Part shown: piece by piece, positions 17,978 to 28,122 of the stretch
Numbering within the stretch: the first letter of the stretch is position 1
How the letters are laid out: each line of letters begins with the position of its first letter
Source: an uncultured Luteimonas sp.
GTDB lineage: Bacteria; Pseudomonadota; Gammaproteobacteria; Xanthomonadales; Xanthomonadaceae
Reading direction: 5' to 3'
NCBI GenBank assembly: GCA_934541015.1
Contig: CAKTDC010000002.1
Coordinates: forward strand, 1 to 64,000
Length of the DNA: 64,000 nucleotides
The notes under the pieces: model-generated
Databases searched by the model: none
The model's input: only the letters and a program-made list of their open reading frames with translations
What the model was told of the DNA's origin: nothing
Program-made: the position numbers and the translations under genes

Positions 17978-18946
17978 TCAGCGGGACAGTTCGAGCAAGG
18001 TCGAATTGACCCAGCCCCTGTTGCCCAGCTCGTCCTCGACCTCCCACATCGTGCCGTTCTTCTGGCCGGTGGGGTAGAGCATCATGCCCGGATCGAGGTC
18101 GCGGACCGCACCGCCCTTGCCGTCGGCCTGCTTGAGCAGGCGCCCGGGCTTGACCATGGTGACGGCCTGGTGGGCGTTGGCCCCGGAAGCGTCGCTGGGC
18201 AGTCCGCCCAGCTCGGACACCAGGTTGGTGTAGGCCTCCAGATAGGCCAGCGCCAGCACCTGGCCGATCTCGGTGTTGCTGTAGCCCGATGCGCCGGCCG
18301 AGCCCCAGCCGCTGCCGCCCCAGAAGCTGCCGCTGCCGCGCCAGCCCAGGTCGGTCTTGGTGGCGTGGCCCTCGGCCATCGCCACCTGCTCGGAGGAGCG
18401 CACGTCGGTGACCGTCAGCAGCACGTCGGCGGTCTTCTTGCGCAGGTCGATGCCGCCGGCCAGGCGGCCGACGTTGGCGTTGCGGCTGCCCAGCAGGCCG
18501 CCCAGCACCGCGCCGACCGCATTGCCGCCGGCGTTGGCGTTCTGCGAGATCAGGTCCGGCACCATCACGTAGTCGGCGGCGCGCACCTGGCCGCGGCCGA
18601 TGTTGGAGCCGCGGCGCAGATCGCCGCCGGCGGCGAGGTCGCGCTCGGCCTGCATCGCGGCCATGCCGCGGCCGCGGTCGACCAGGGTGAAGCAGCGCGA
18701 GCGCTGCACGTACATCTTGATCAGGGCTGCGGGGGACTGCAGCTGCTGCCCGGTCCACCAGTTGATGCCCTCGGGCTCGAGCACCGAAATGGCGCCCAGC
18801 GATCTGCTGCAGGTCGGAATCTGTGCAGTCCTTTCCTGGCGCTGCTGCTGCGCGCTCTGGCGCTGCGCGCTGGCGTCGGTGGCCGTCAGCATCATGGTCG
18901 CGCCGCACACCAGCGCCATCGCCAGTACGTTGATCCTCAAACTCAT
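17978..18946 (-). CDS. Secreted CsgG-like protein with SH3-like C-terminus
   Basis: 322 residues from the ATG at 18946 (GGGAG upstream), giving a signal peptide ending TDASA near residue 27. The central part resembles CsgG/curli-assembly domains: INWWTGQQL, RSRCFTLVDRGRGM, then an alanine/glycine hydrophobic hairpin region (AVGAVLGGLLG) and VLLTVTDVRSSEQVAMAEG. The last about 60 residues (KPGRLLKQ to GNRGWVNSTLLEL) resemble a bacterial SH3 domain. It may be an envelope assembly or surface protein. No curli genes lie nearby, so role is open. Confidence 0.75.
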   Translation of the reverse strand: MSLRINVLAMALVCGATMMLTATDASAQRQSAQQQRQERTAQIPTCSRSLGAISVLEPEGINWWTGQQLQSPAALIKMYVQRSRCFTLVDRGRGMAAMQAERDLAAGGDLRRGSNIGRGQVRAADYVMVPDLISQNANAGGNAVGAVLGGLLGSRNANVGRLAGGIDLRKKTADVLLTVTDVRSSEQVAMAEGHATKTDLGWRGSGSFWGGSGWGSAGASGYSNTEIGQVLALAYLEAYTNLVSELGGLPSDASGANAHQAVTMVKPGRLLKQADGKGGAVRDLDPGMMLYPTGQKNGTMWEVEDELGNRGWVNSTLLELSR

Positions 18947-19157
18947 GTCCTCGAACTCCCTGTGTGTGGGCTGCCCTGACGATGGGCATCCGGTTCTGAA
19001 ACGTGAAATGGCCGCCGTTCCTGCCATCCCGCCCGGATTCTACGGCCGGAGCAGTGTCGAACCTACTACGCGTCGCGCGTATCGGCCATATGGCCGATAT
19101 CCGGCCCGGGCCGCCCGGCGGCTTGGGAAAGGGGCCGGCAGCCCCGATAATCGGGCA

Positions 19158-19436
19158 ATGGAGATCAGATCCGACAACCCCGAACACGGCTTCCAGTTCC
19201 CCGGCGTCTTCGAGATCACCGCGATGGGGGCGGCCAACATCGGCCTGGAGAGCGAGATCCCGCGCCTGCTGACGGCCGCGGGCCTGACCGTGCTGGAGGA
19301 CACCGTCTCCTGGCGCGCCTCCAGCGGCGGCCGCTTCGTTTCGGTGAAGCTCAGCTTCCGGGCCGAGGACCGCGCCGGCTACGAGGCCGCGCACGAGGCC
19401 CTGCGCAGCCATCCGGAAGTGAAGTGGACGCTGTAG
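19158..19436 (+). CDS. ybeD: YbeD family regulator (DUF493)
   Basis: 92 residues, the normal size for the UPF0250/DUF493 family, with the expected [13 protein letters not shown] opening and ferredoxin-like ACT-type pattern. The family is regularly found before lipB and has been proposed to regulate lipoate synthesis. The last 13 nt overlap the GTG start of lipB, so the two are translationally coupled. Confidence 0.92.
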   Translation: MEIRSDNPEHGFQFPGVFEITAMGAANIGLESEIPRLLTAAGLTVLEDTVSWRASSGGRFVSVKLSFRAEDRAGYEAAHEALRSHPEVKWTL

Positions 19437-20107
19437 GGCCGCGTCCCGCCCTGGTCCGCGATCTGGGCCGCCAGCCCTACGCGCCGGTCTGGCGCGCCAT
19501 GCAGCGCTTCACCGACGCCCGCGGCGACGACACGCCCGACGAGCTGTGGCTGGTCGAACACGACCCGGTGTTCACCCTCGGCCAGGCCGGCAAGCCCGAG
19601 CACGTACTGATGCCGGGCGAGATCCCGGTGCTCCACGTCGACCGCGGCGGCCAGGTGACCTACCACGGCCCCGGCCAGATCGTGGTCTACCCGCTGCTCG
19701 ACATCCGCCGCCTGGGCATCGGCGTGCGCGACTACGTCTGCCGGATCGAGCAGGCGATCATCGACACCCTGCTGGAGTGGAACATCATCGGTCTGCGCCG
19801 CGAGGGCGCGCCGGGCGTCTACGTGGGCGACGCCAAGGTCGCCGCGCTGGGCATCCGCGTGCGCCGCGGCCGCACCTTCCACGGCCTGGCCTTCAACGTC
19901 GCCATGGACCTGGAGCCGTTCCGCCGGATCAACCCCTGCGGCTACGCCGGCCTGCGGGTGACCTCGGTGCTAGACTTGGGCGGTCCGTCCGGCGCCGATT
20001 CCATCAAGCCGGTCCTGCTGGACGAACTGGCCCGGCAGTTCGGGCTGGCGCTGCAGCCCGCGCCGCCGCCCGACCTCGCCAATCCCCTGCCTTCCGCGGC
20101 GGCCTAG
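19424..20107 (+). CDS. lipB: Octanoyl-[ACP]:protein N-octanoyltransferase
   Basis: 227 residues from the GTG inside the ybeD end. LipB signatures: [20 protein letters not shown] (near residue 75), catalytic lysine in [12 protein letters not shown] and catalytic cysteine in INPCGYAGL (near 170). It transfers octanoate from acyl carrier protein to lipoyl domains, such as that of the E2 protein at 45024-46529. Only 16 nt separate it from lipA. Confidence 0.97.
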   Translation: MDAVGPRPALVRDLGRQPYAPVWRAMQRFTDARGDDTPDELWLVEHDPVFTLGQAGKPEHVLMPGEIPVLHVDRGGQVTYHGPGQIVVYPLLDIRRLGIGVRDYVCRIEQAIIDTLLEWNIIGLRREGAPGVYVGDAKVAALGIRVRRGRTFHGLAFNVAMDLEPFRRINPCGYAGLRVTSVLDLGGPSGADSIKPVLLDELARQFGLALQPAPPPDLANPLPSAAA

Positions 20108-20123
20108 GCCGCCGGAGCCGTCC

Positions 20124-21125
20124 ATGTCCCAGAGCAGCCCGCGCACCATCCCCCTCGACGTCGTGGCCACGCCGGTGCCGCTGGAGGCGGGCGCCAAGCA
20201 GCTGGCCGGCGACAAGATCGCCCGGTCGCCGGTGGAGTTCGTCGAGGCGCCGGTGCTGCGCAAGCCCTCGTGGATCCGGGTGCGCATCCCGGCCGGCGGC
20301 GCCGTCGCCGCGCTCAAGGCCAAGCTGCGCGAGAACCGCCTGGTCACGGTGTGCGAGGAGGCCAGCTGCCCGAACATCCACGAATGCTTCGGCCACGGCA
20401 CCGCGACCTTCATGATCCTGGGCGAGGTCTGCACCCGCCGCTGCTCGTTCTGCGACGTCGCCCACGGCCGGCCGAAGCCGCCCGATGCCTCCGAGCCGCT
20501 GAACCTGGCCAACACCATCGCCGACATGGGCCTGAAATACGTGGTCATCACCTCGGTGGACCGCGACGACCTGCGCGACGGCGGGGCGCAGCACTTCGTC
20601 GACTGCATCCGCGAGGTCCGCGCCCAGTCGCCGCAGATCCGCATCGAGATCCTGACGCCCGATTTCCGCGGCAAGGGCCGCATGGAGCGTGCGCTGGAGA
20701 TCCTGGCCACGGCGCCGCCGGATGTGTTCAACCACAACGTCGAAACCGTGCCCGAGCTGTACCGCAACGTGCGCCCGGGCGCCGACTACCAGTGGTCGCT
20801 GACCCTGCTGCAGAGGTTCAAGGCCCAGCATCCGCAGGTGCCGACCAAGAGCGGCATCATGCTCGGCCTGGGCGAGACCATGGAGCAGGTGCAGGGCACC
20901 CTGCGCGACCTGCGCGCGCACGACGTGGACATGGTCACCATCGGCCAGTACCTGCAGCCCAGCGCCCACCACCACCCGGTGCTGCGCTACTGGACGCCCG
21001 AGGAGTTCAAGGCGCTGGAGGAGTACGGCATGGCCCTGGGCTTCAGCCACGTCGCGTCCGGGCCGCTGGTGCGCTCGTCCTACCACGCCGACCGCCAGGC
21101 GATGGAGGCCGGCGTCGCTGCCTGA
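20124..21125 (+). CDS. lipA: Lipoyl synthase
   Basis: 333 residues. The auxiliary 4Fe-4S cluster motif [12 protein letters not shown] and the radical SAM motif CTRRCSFC are both present, followed by GRPKPPD and the family's [17 protein letters not shown]. The enzyme inserts two sulfurs into octanoyl groups on E2 and GcvH. The N-terminal extension of about 60 residues is of usual type for this group. It follows lipB in the same operon. Confidence 0.98.
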   Translation: MSQSSPRTIPLDVVATPVPLEAGAKQLAGDKIARSPVEFVEAPVLRKPSWIRVRIPAGGAVAALKAKLRENRLVTVCEEASCPNIHECFGHGTATFMILGEVCTRRCSFCDVAHGRPKPPDASEPLNLANTIADMGLKYVVITSVDRDDLRDGGAQHFVDCIREVRAQSPQIRIEILTPDFRGKGRMERALEILATAPPDVFNHNVETVPELYRNVRPGADYQWSLTLLQRFKAQHPQVPTKSGIMLGLGETMEQVQGTLRDLRAHDVDMVTIGQYLQPSAHHHPVLRYWTPEEFKALEEYGMALGFSHVASGPLVRSSYHADRQAMEAGVAA

Positions 21126-21325
21126 TGCCGCTTTCCCGCGCCCGGAGGCCCCCGCGCCGGCCCCGCGTCGCGCTGTGTTCAGGTCGGCGCCCGGATTGGC
21201 GCTAAAGTGAATCGGTCGCGATGCGACTTCCAGCACTGTCGGCGACTGCCCCGCCGGCGTAGCTTCTCCCCCCTGCTCCCGGCCGAACGGAAGTCCGCCG
21301 GGTCCGTGCCCCCCAGGACACCGTG

Positions 21326-23515
21326 ATGAAACCCAACCGCCGCTTCAGCCTTCCCCTGATCGCCCTGGTCCTGGCGCTGCCGGTCGCGCTGATGGCGCGG
21401 ACCGACGGCACCGCGATCCCGGCCGCGCCCACGCTCGAGCAGGTCACCACCTCCAAGCTGGTCTATGGCCTGCTGTCCGACAGCCGCTACGCCTACCGGC
21501 CGCGTGCGCTGGACGCGTCGATGTCGCAGGAGATCTTCGATCAGTACCTCAAGGCGCTCGACGGCGGCAAGCTGTTCTTCACCGCCGCCGACATCGCCCG
21601 CTTCGAGCAGTTCAAGCCGACGATGGGCGAGAACGTGCGCAGCGGCAACCTGGAGCCGGCCTACACCATCTTCTCCGTCTACCGCCAGCGCGTGGCCGAG
21701 CGCGTGGCGATGGCGCGCGACCTGCTCAAGCAGGACATCTTCGATTTCACCGGCAGCGACCGCTGGGAATACGACCGCGAGGACGCGCCCTGGGCCAGGG
21801 ACGATGCCGAGCTCGACCAGCTGTGGCGCCAGTCGGTGCGCAACGACTGGCTGCGGCTGAAGCTGGCCGGCAAGAAGCCCGACGAGATCCGCAAGACGCT
21901 GGACCGGCGCTACCTCAACCTCGGCAATTCGGTGGCCGCGCTCACCACCGAGGACGCCTTCTCCAGCTTCCTCAACGCCTATACCGCGACCATCGATCCG
22001 CATACCGACTATCTGAACCCACGCGCGGCCAAGCTGTTCACCCAGGCCATGTCGCTGTCGCTGGAGGGCATCGGCGCGCAGCTGCAGAAGCAGGACGACG
22101 TGGTGGTGATCCGCGAGCTGATCGCCGGCGGGCCTGCGGCCATGAGCGGCAGGTTCAAGCCGGGCGACCGCATCGTCGGCGTCGGCCAGGGCGACAGCGG
22201 GCCGATGGAGGATGTGGTCGGCTGGCGGATCGACGACGTGGTCGACAAGATCAAGGGCCCCAAGGACACCCGCGTGCGCCTGGACGTGGTGCCCGCCGAC
22301 GCCACCCTCGACAGCAAGCCGGTGCGCATCACCCTCACCCGCGCCCGCGTGCGGCTGGAGGAGCAGGCGGCCAAGTCCGAAGTCATCACCCTGCCTTCGG
22401 CCACCCCCGGCAGCGCCGACAAGCGCATCGGCGTGATCAAGCTGCCGGCCTTCTACCAGGACTTCGAGGGCCGGCGCACGCGCAACGGCGAATACGCCTC
22501 GGCCACGCGCGACGTCGCCCGCATCCTGCAGCAGTTCCAGGCCGACGGCATCGACGGCGTGGTGCTGGACCTGCGCAACAACGGCGGCGGTTCGCTCAAC
22601 GAGGCGATCGAGCTGACCGGCCTGTTCATCGACAAGGGGCCGGTGGTGCAGGTGCGTGAATCCGGCGGACGGGTCAGCGTGGAGAGCGACCGCAGCGCCG
22701 GCACCACCTGGGACGGCCCGCTGGCGGTGCTGGTCAACCGCGCCTCGGCGTCGGCCTCGGAGATCGTCGCCGGCGCGCTGCAGGACTACGGCCGCGCCCT
22801 GGTTATCGGCGAGTCCACCTTCGGCAAGGGCACGGTGCAGAACATTGTCCCGCTCGACCGCTGGCCGGCCAACGAGGGCGACCGCTTCGGCCAGGTCAAG
22901 CTGACCATCGCCCAGTTCTTCCTGCCCGGCGGCAGCAGCACCCAGAACCGCGGCGTGGTCCCGGACATCGCCTATCCGGTGAGCATGGACGCCAGCGAAT
23001 ACGGCGAGAGCACCTACGACAACGCGCTGCCCTGGCGGCAGATCGCCGCGGCCCCGCACGTGCGCTACGGCAACTTCGCATCGCTGCTGCCGCGGCTGTC
23101 CACGCTGCACGACACCCGCGTGGCCAGGGATCGCGAGTTCCAGTGGTGGGCCGAGGACGTGGCCGAATTCCGCGCCGAGCGCGAGAAGAAGTCCGTCACC
23201 CTCAACGAGGCCGAGCGCCGCGCCGAGCGCGACCGCCTGGAGGCGCGCCGCGTTGCCAGGCAGGAGGAGCGCAAGCGCCTGGGGCTGGATCTGGATCCGC
23301 TGGCCGAGCGCTCGTCCGACGACGGCCTGAACGCCGCCGAGCGCGACATCGTCGAGGACGCGGCGCGCGAGAAGGCGGCCGAGAAGCGCCCCGATCCGCT
23401 GCTGCGCGAGTCGGCGGCGATCCTGGCCGACGCGCTGCGCCTGCTCAAGGACGACCGCAAGCTCGCCGGCCAGGTGCTGCCCGAGGCGACCACGCCGGGG
23501 AGCTGGGTGCAGTAG
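21326..23515 (+). CDS. prc: Tail-specific protease Prc (S41 family)
   Basis: 729 residues from the ATG at 21326 (a GTG codon lies directly before it). An N-terminal signal peptide is followed by helical Tsp domains, a PDZ domain (GIGAQLQKQDDVVVIRELIAGGPA, about 250-330) and the protease core with catalytic serine in ASASEIVAGALQDYG and lysine in STFGKGTVQ. The C-terminal region is Arg/Glu-rich and helical. Prc degrades periplasmic proteins with nonpolar C-termini, including peptidoglycan hydrolases in other bacteria. Confidence 0.95.
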   Translation: MKPNRRFSLPLIALVLALPVALMARTDGTAIPAAPTLEQVTTSKLVYGLLSDSRYAYRPRALDASMSQEIFDQYLKALDGGKLFFTAADIARFEQFKPTMGENVRSGNLEPAYTIFSVYRQRVAERVAMARDLLKQDIFDFTGSDRWEYDREDAPWARDDAELDQLWRQSVRNDWLRLKLAGKKPDEIRKTLDRRYLNLGNSVAALTTEDAFSSFLNAYTATIDPHTDYLNPRAAKLFTQAMSLSLEGIGAQLQKQDDVVVIRELIAGGPAAMSGRFKPGDRIVGVGQGDSGPMEDVVGWRIDDVVDKIKGPKDTRVRLDVVPADATLDSKPVRITLTRARVRLEEQAAKSEVITLPSATPGSADKRIGVIKLPAFYQDFEGRRTRNGEYASATRDVARILQQFQADGIDGVVLDLRNNGGGSLNEAIELTGLFIDKGPVVQVRESGGRVSVESDRSAGTTWDGPLAVLVNRASASASEIVAGALQDYGRALVIGESTFGKGTVQNIVPLDRWPANEGDRFGQVKLTIAQFFLPGGSSTQNRGVVPDIAYPVSMDASEYGESTYDNALPWRQIAAAPHVRYGNFASLLPRLSTLHDTRVARDREFQWWAEDVAEFRAEREKKSVTLNEAERRAERDRLEARRVARQEERKRLGLDLDPLAERSSDDGLNAAERDIVEDAAREKAAEKRPDPLLRESAAILADALRLLKDDRKLAGQVLPEATTPGSWVQ

Positions 23516-23780
23516 CGTCCCGGCGCGATCCTGGCGCGGGGTCTTGCGGCAGGCGCGCGGCGGCGCGCAGGGCGTGGATCAGCGGCCGCCCCGCGGGGCG
23601 GCAGGCGCCGGCCGGCGGTGAAGCGCCGGCAGGGAAGCCGCGCAGCCCTGCACGACGCCGGCGGCAGCGGTGTCTGCCAGCGGAACACTCAGGTCCGGAT
23701 CCGGCCGGTCGGCGCCGGGTGGCGCACGTAGAATCCGCTTTCCGATCGGCCACCCTGATCCCACGCCGCCTGCAGATGCG
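23516..23780. other. Intergenic region prc-eamA
   Basis: No gene or RNA element recognised in 265 bases. A GGCCGCCCCGCGGGGCGGC palindrome at about 23582 and GC-rich short repeats are present, without a T-tract. A possible promoter for the permease pair lies near GTAGAATCCGC (about 23728). Confidence 0.4.
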
Positions 23781-24692
23781 ATGAGCGCCGATCCTGCCGC
23801 AGTCCCCGCCCGCGCCCCGCGGTCTGCGGTCGCCGCCGCGCTGGCCGTGGTCTACCTGGTCTGGGGGTCGACCTATCTCGCGATCCGCTTTGCGCTCGAA
23901 GGCGGCTGGCCGCCGCTGCTGATGGCCGGCTTCCGCTTCCTGCTGGCCGGCGGGCTGATGTACGCCTTCCTGCGCCTGCGCGGCGTACCCCCGCCCACGC
24001 GCGCGCAGTGGCGCAACCTGGGGGCGATGGCCTTCCTGCTGCTCGGCCTGGGCAACGGCATGGTCTGCATCGCCCAGCAGAGCGTGTCCTCGGGCCTGGC
24101 GGCGGTGGCGGTGGCCTCGGCGCCGCTGTGGATGGGGCTGTTCGCGGCGATGCGCGGCGAGCGTCCGGTCGGCGCGGAATGGCTGGGCCTGGCGATCGGA
24201 TTCGCCGGCGTGCTCTGGCTCAACGCCGGCAGCAGCCTGACCGCGACGCCTGCCGGGCTGGTGGCGCTGCTGGTCGCGCCGGCCGCCTGGGCCTGGGGAT
24301 CGATCTGGAGCCGCGGCCGCGACCTGCCGTCGCCGTTCATGAGCGCCGCGGCGCAGATGCTCTGCGCCGGCGCGATGCTGCCGCTGGCCGGCCTGGCCCT
24401 GGGCGAACGCATGCAGGCGCTGCCGTCGTGGTCCGGGCTGCTGGCCGTGGGCTACCTGGTGACGTTCGGCTCGATCGTGGGCTTCACCGCCTATGTCTGG
24501 CTGCTGCACCACGTGCGTCCGGCGCTTGCCGGGAGCTATGCCTACGTCAATCCGGTGATCGCGGTCGCGCTCGGCGCATGGCTGGCGGGCGAGCGTTTCA
24601 ATGCCCAGGACACCGGGGCGATGCTGGTGGTGCTGATGGGCGTGGTTGCGATCACCCTGGCGCGCTCGCGCCGGGGCCGGCAACGGCCATGA
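23781..24692 (+). CDS. EamA family permease (drug/metabolite transporter)
   Basis: 303 residues with ten predicted membrane helices in two EamA repeats. The opening VVYLVWGSTYLAIRFALEG and the repeat-2 segment ALAGSYAYVNPVIAVALG are diagnostic of the family. The start at 23781 avoids a charged upstream extension. Substrate unknown; related proteins export amino acids or metabolites. The stop overlaps the start of the next permease (ATGA), so they are co-translated. Confidence 0.9.
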   Translation: MSADPAAVPARAPRSAVAAALAVVYLVWGSTYLAIRFALEGGWPPLLMAGFRFLLAGGLMYAFLRLRGVPPPTRAQWRNLGAMAFLLLGLGNGMVCIAQQSVSSGLAAVAVASAPLWMGLFAAMRGERPVGAEWLGLAIGFAGVLWLNAGSSLTATPAGLVALLVAPAAWAWGSIWSRGRDLPSPFMSAAAQMLCAGAMLPLAGLALGERMQALPSWSGLLAVGYLVTFGSIVGFTAYVWLLHHVRPALAGSYAYVNPVIAVALGAWLAGERFNAQDTGAMLVVLMGVVAITLARSRRGRQRP

Positions 24693-25597
24693 GCAGCGGA
24701 AACGGGCAGCGCGGCCTGTGGATCGCGATCGGCGCCTTCCTGATCTGGGGCCTGATGCCGCTGTACTGGAGCCTGCTCCGCGAGGTGCCATCGCTGCAGA
24801 TCGTGCTGCACCGGGCGCTGTGGTGCGCGGTCCTGGTTGCGGCCTGGCTGAGCCTGCGCGAGGGCACGGGCTGGCTGCGCGAGGTGCTGGCGCAGCCGCG
24901 GTTGGCCGCGATGCTGGCGCTGTCGGGCCTGCTGGTCACGTTCAACTGGGGCCTGTTCGTGTGGGCGGTCAACAGCGGCCACGTGGTCGAGAGCAGCCTG
25001 GGCTATTTCATCAATCCGCTGCTCAACGTGGTCATCGGCGTGCTGTTCCTGCGCGAGCGGCTGTCGCCGGCGCAGTGGGTCGCGGTGGCGCTGGCCTGCG
25101 CCGGGGTGGTGTGGCTGACCTTCAACTACGGCAGCTTCCCGTGGATCGCGCTGTCGCTGGCGGTCACGTTCGCCCTGTACGGGCTGATCCGCAAGCTGGC
25201 CGCGGTCGAGGCGGTGCGCGGGCTTGGCGTCGAGAGCCTGTTCATGCTCGTGCCGGTGCTGGCGGCGCTGCTGTGGATCGAGGCCGCGGGCGGAGGCGGT
25301 TTCCTCGGCCAGCGCTGGGGCTTCGGGATCAACCTGCTGCTGGTGCTGGGCGGGGCGCTGACCGCGATCCCGCTGATCTTCTTCGCCTACGCGGTGCGGC
25401 GGGTGCCGCTGAGCGTGGTCGGGGTGCTGCAGTACCTCAGCCCGACGATGCAGCTGCTGCTGGGGGTGTTCGTCTTCGGCGAGCGCTTCGACAGCGACCG
25501 CGCCATCGGCTTCGCCTTCATCTGGGGCGGGCTGCTGGTGTTCGCGGTGGACGGCTACCTGGCCTCGCGGCGCCGGATCGTGGCGCAGCAGGCCTGA
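24689..25597 (+). CDS. rarD: RarD-type permease
   Basis: 302 residues with ten membrane helices. The RarD subfamily is indicated by IGAFLIWGLMPLYWSLL, VLHRALWC, WGLFVWAVNSGHVVESSLGYFINPL and the C-terminal VLQYLSPTMQLLLGVFVFGE. These are inner-membrane DMT permeases of undefined substrate. It overlaps the EamA gene by 4 nt, so two related permeases form one operon closed by the hairpin at 25619. Confidence 0.93.
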   Translation: MSSGNGQRGLWIAIGAFLIWGLMPLYWSLLREVPSLQIVLHRALWCAVLVAAWLSLREGTGWLREVLAQPRLAAMLALSGLLVTFNWGLFVWAVNSGHVVESSLGYFINPLLNVVIGVLFLRERLSPAQWVAVALACAGVVWLTFNYGSFPWIALSLAVTFALYGLIRKLAAVEAVRGLGVESLFMLVPVLAALLWIEAAGGGGFLGQRWGFGINLLLVLGGALTAIPLIFFAYAVRRVPLSVVGVLQYLSPTMQLLLGVFVFGERFDSDRAIGFAFIWGGLLVFAVDGYLASRRRIVAQQA

Positions 25598-25618
25598 GCG
25601 GCCGTGCAACGGGAACCC

Positions 25619-25645
25619 CCGGCCCCTGCGAACGGGGCCGGTTTT
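25619..25645 (+). terminator. Intrinsic terminator after rarD
   Basis: Stem CCGGCCCC/GGGGCCGG with loop TGCGAAC followed by TTTT, starting 21 nt after the rarD stop. It separates the permease pair from the DUF4920 gene. Confidence 0.85.
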
Positions 25646-25683
25646 GCCGTATCGTGCGGGGTTTCCGTCCCCGGAGATGCGCC

Positions 25684-26112
25684 ATGAAACACCTCGCCAC
25701 CACCCTCGTGCTGCTGGGCTGGGCCGCCTTCGCCCATGCCGGCGACGTGCAGCGCCACGGCAAGCCCGTGCCGGAAGGCGCGACCGTGCCGATCTCGGCC
25801 GCGATCGCCGACTTCGACGCCCATGCCGACAGGGCACAGCGCTTCAGCGGCCGCATCACCGAGGTCTGCCAGGCCAGGGGCTGCTGGATGATGCTCGAAG
25901 ACGAGGGCAAGGTCGCGCGGGTGATGTTCGGCAGCCACGACTTCTTCATCCCCAAGGACACCACCGGTACCGCCGTGGTCCATGGCGTGCTGACCCGCAA
26001 GGAGCTCACGCCCGAGCAGGTCGAGCACCTGAGCAGCGACAGCGGCAAGGGCATCGCCGCCGAGCCGGTGGAGTACCGGATCACCGCCGACGGGATCGAG
26101 GTCTCCTCCTGA
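25684..26112 (+). CDS. Periplasmic DUF4920 protein
   Basis: 142 residues with a signal peptide ending AHAGD near residue 20. The body resembles DUF4920: FSGRITEVCQARGCWMMLED with a CxxxxCW arrangement, then HDFFIPKDTTGTAVVHG. The family has an OB-like fold and is found in copper or redox contexts, but its activity is unknown. It is monocistronic, facing the PQQ-type dehydrogenase gene, with a GC hairpin in the 45-nt gap. Confidence 0.85.
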   Translation: MKHLATTLVLLGWAAFAHAGDVQRHGKPVPEGATVPISAAIADFDAHADRAQRFSGRITEVCQARGCWMMLEDEGKVARVMFGSHDFFIPKDTTGTAVVHGVLTRKELTPEQVEHLSSDSGKGIAAEPVEYRITADGIEVSS

Positions 26113-26157
26113 TCGTGATCGTGCAGGGGCCGGCGCCTCGCGCGCCGGCGCCGCGGT

Positions 26158-27318
26158 TCAGCGCGCCGGCGGCGTCAGCCTGAGCAGCCGGCCGCCGCGG
26201 CCGTCTTCCAGCAGCCACAGCGCGCCGTCCGGGCCCTGCTCGACCTCGCGGATGCGGCTGCCCATGGCGAAGCGCTCGGCTTCCCACGCGCGCTCGCCCT
26301 CGAACGCCACCCGCACCAGCGACTGCGACGACAGTCCGCCGATGAAGGCGCTGCCCTTCCACTCCGGGAACAGGTCGCCGGAGTAGAAGACCAGGCCCGC
26401 CGGCGAGATCACCGGCGTCCAGCTGATCGCGGGCGCGTTGAATTCCGGGCGGGTGTCGTGGTTCGGGATCGGGCGGCCGTCGTAGTGGTCGCCGTTGGAG
26501 ACGATCGGGTAGCCGTAGTTGCCGCCGCGCTGGACGAGGTTGAGCTCGTCGCCGTTCTTCGGCCCCATCTCGTGGTTCCACAGGCGGCCTTCGGCGTCGA
26601 AGGCGATGCCCAGCGGGTTGCGGTGCCCGAGCGACCACACCTGCGCGGCGACGCCGCCCTGGCCGGCGAAGGGGTTGTCGGCGGGCACGCTGCCGTCGTC
26701 GTTCAGGCGCAGGATCTTGCCCATGTTCGAGGCCATGTCCTGGGCGGGATCGAACTTCTGCCGGTCGCCGGAGGAGATCCACAGCTTGCCGTCGCCGTCG
26801 AAGGCGAGGCGGTGGCCATAGTGGCCGCGTCCGGTGACTTTCGGAACCTGGCGCCAGATGACCTCCAGACCCTCCAGCCGCCCGCCGCCGCTGCCGTCGA
26901 GCACCAGCCGGGCGCGAGCAACCGCGGCGCCGGCGCGGTCGTTCTCGCCCGACTCGGCATAGCTCAGGTAAACCAGGGTGTTGTCGGCGAACTGCGGATG
27001 CAGCACCACGTCGCCGAACCCGCCCTGGCCACCGTAGGCGACGGCGGGCACGCCGCCGATGCTGCCGGTGGCGCCGGTGTCGGGGTTGTGCAGGCGCAGC
27101 GCGCCGCGCTTCTCCGTGACCAGCAGCTGGCCGTCGGGCAGGAAGGTCATCGCCCAGGGTTCCTCGAACTGCGCGACCGCTTCGGTCGAGAACGCATTCG
27201 CCGCGGCGGTGGCGGCAGCCGTGGACTGCGGTTGCCCGGAAGAGGCCGCCTGGCCGGCGCCGTTGCAGGCGGCGAGCAGCACGAGGATGCAGGCGCTGGA
27301 GAGGATCGATCTGGGCAT
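26158..27318 (-). CDS. PQQ-dependent sugar dehydrogenase-like lipoprotein
   Basis: 386 residues from the second ATG (27318), which has GGGG at a proper distance and gives a lipoprotein signal peptide with lipobox LLAAC near residue 16. The soluble glucose dehydrogenase/aldose sugar dehydrogenase fold is indicated by [68 protein letters not shown] and [20 protein letters not shown]. These beta-propeller enzymes oxidise sugars with PQQ in the periplasm; whether this one binds PQQ is not visible. Confidence 0.9.
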   Translation of the reverse strand: MPRSILSSACILVLLAACNGAGQAASSGQPQSTAAATAAANAFSTEAVAQFEEPWAMTFLPDGQLLVTEKRGALRLHNPDTGATGSIGGVPAVAYGGQGGFGDVVLHPQFADNTLVYLSYAESGENDRAGAAVARARLVLDGSGGGRLEGLEVIWRQVPKVTGRGHYGHRLAFDGDGKLWISSGDRQKFDPAQDMASNMGKILRLNDDGSVPADNPFAGQGGVAAQVWSLGHRNPLGIAFDAEGRLWNHEMGPKNGDELNLVQRGGNYGYPIVSNGDHYDGRPIPNHDTRPEFNAPAISWTPVISPAGLVFYSGDLFPEWKGSAFIGGLSSQSLVRVAFEGERAWEAERFAMGSRIREVEQGPDGALWLLEDGRGGRLLRLTPPAR

Positions 27319-27636
27319 GGGCGTCATCCCCGATGGGTCGACTGGACAGTGGCGGCCATCATACGTCGCCCCGGACGGGCCGCGCGCGCTGGCAGCCGGT
27401 TCAGATTGCGGCTCCCCGCAGGGCGTCGGCCGTGCTTGCCAAAGAGGCGTTTTTTCCGGGATTTTCCGCGATGTGCGGCGCGCGATGGACAGCGGCTGCG
27501 CCGGCTTCGCGTTCAGCCGCAGAACGGTCCGTTAACTTCTTCCATGCAGCGGTCTTCATCCCTGCTTGGGCAAGGTGGCGCCGTGCGGACCAGGAAGCAA
27601 TTACCGCGCACCCCACCAAACGACCCGGAGATGGCA
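27319..27636. other. Divergent intergenic region
   Basis: About 320 bases between the dehydrogenase and the EF-hand gene; no gene seen. It should hold both promoters. GC is slightly lower around 27440-27600 (GTTTTTTCCGGG, GTTAACTTCTTCC), consistent with regulatory DNA. Confidence 0.4.
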
Positions 27637-27990
27637 ATGACGAATGCAAGCAAACCTTTCCTTGGGCTGATCGCCGCCGCAGCTGCGCTGGCGATGCCGC
27701 TGGCCTTCGCCTAGGAAGTGCCGCAGGACCCGCAGCAGCCGGTCCAGGAGCACGCCGACCAGGCGACCCATGCGGACATCGCGCAGGAGAAGCGGACGCT
27801 GACCTGGGCCGATCTGGACACCGACGGCGACGGCAGGCTCAGCCGCACCGAGGCGGCGAACGTGGATGCGCTGGTGCAGGCGTTCGACACCGCCGATACC
27901 GACAGCGATGGCCAGCTGACTCCGGAGGAGTACAGCGCCTACGTGTCCAGCAACCAGCAGACGCCGCCGACCGGCGACGACGGAGAGTGA
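27637..27990 (+). pseudogene. Secreted EF-hand protein with in-frame amber codon
   Basis: The reading frame MTNASKPFLGLIAAAAALA-MPLAFA ends in TAG (27712-27714) exactly at the signal peptidase site, then continues in the same frame for 91 codons to a second stop. The downstream part carries two EF-hand loops, DTDGDGRLSRTE and DTDSDGQLTPEE, and would be a small periplasmic Ca-binding protein. GGAG at 27627 gives the start. A single C-to-T change (CAG to TAG) would explain the break; the rest is undamaged, so the event is recent, or the codon is suppressed, or it is a sequencing error. Confidence 0.8.
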
Positions 27991-28122
27991 TGCGGCCGCG
28001 TCCGGCGTGCGGGCTCCCGCCGGACGCACGCCAGGCGCCGCGGTACGCGAGGTTGCCGCGGCGCGAACCGGACAATGGATGACGCAGGAGCGGGAACGGA
28101 TTCCCCGGAGTGGATTCTCCAC

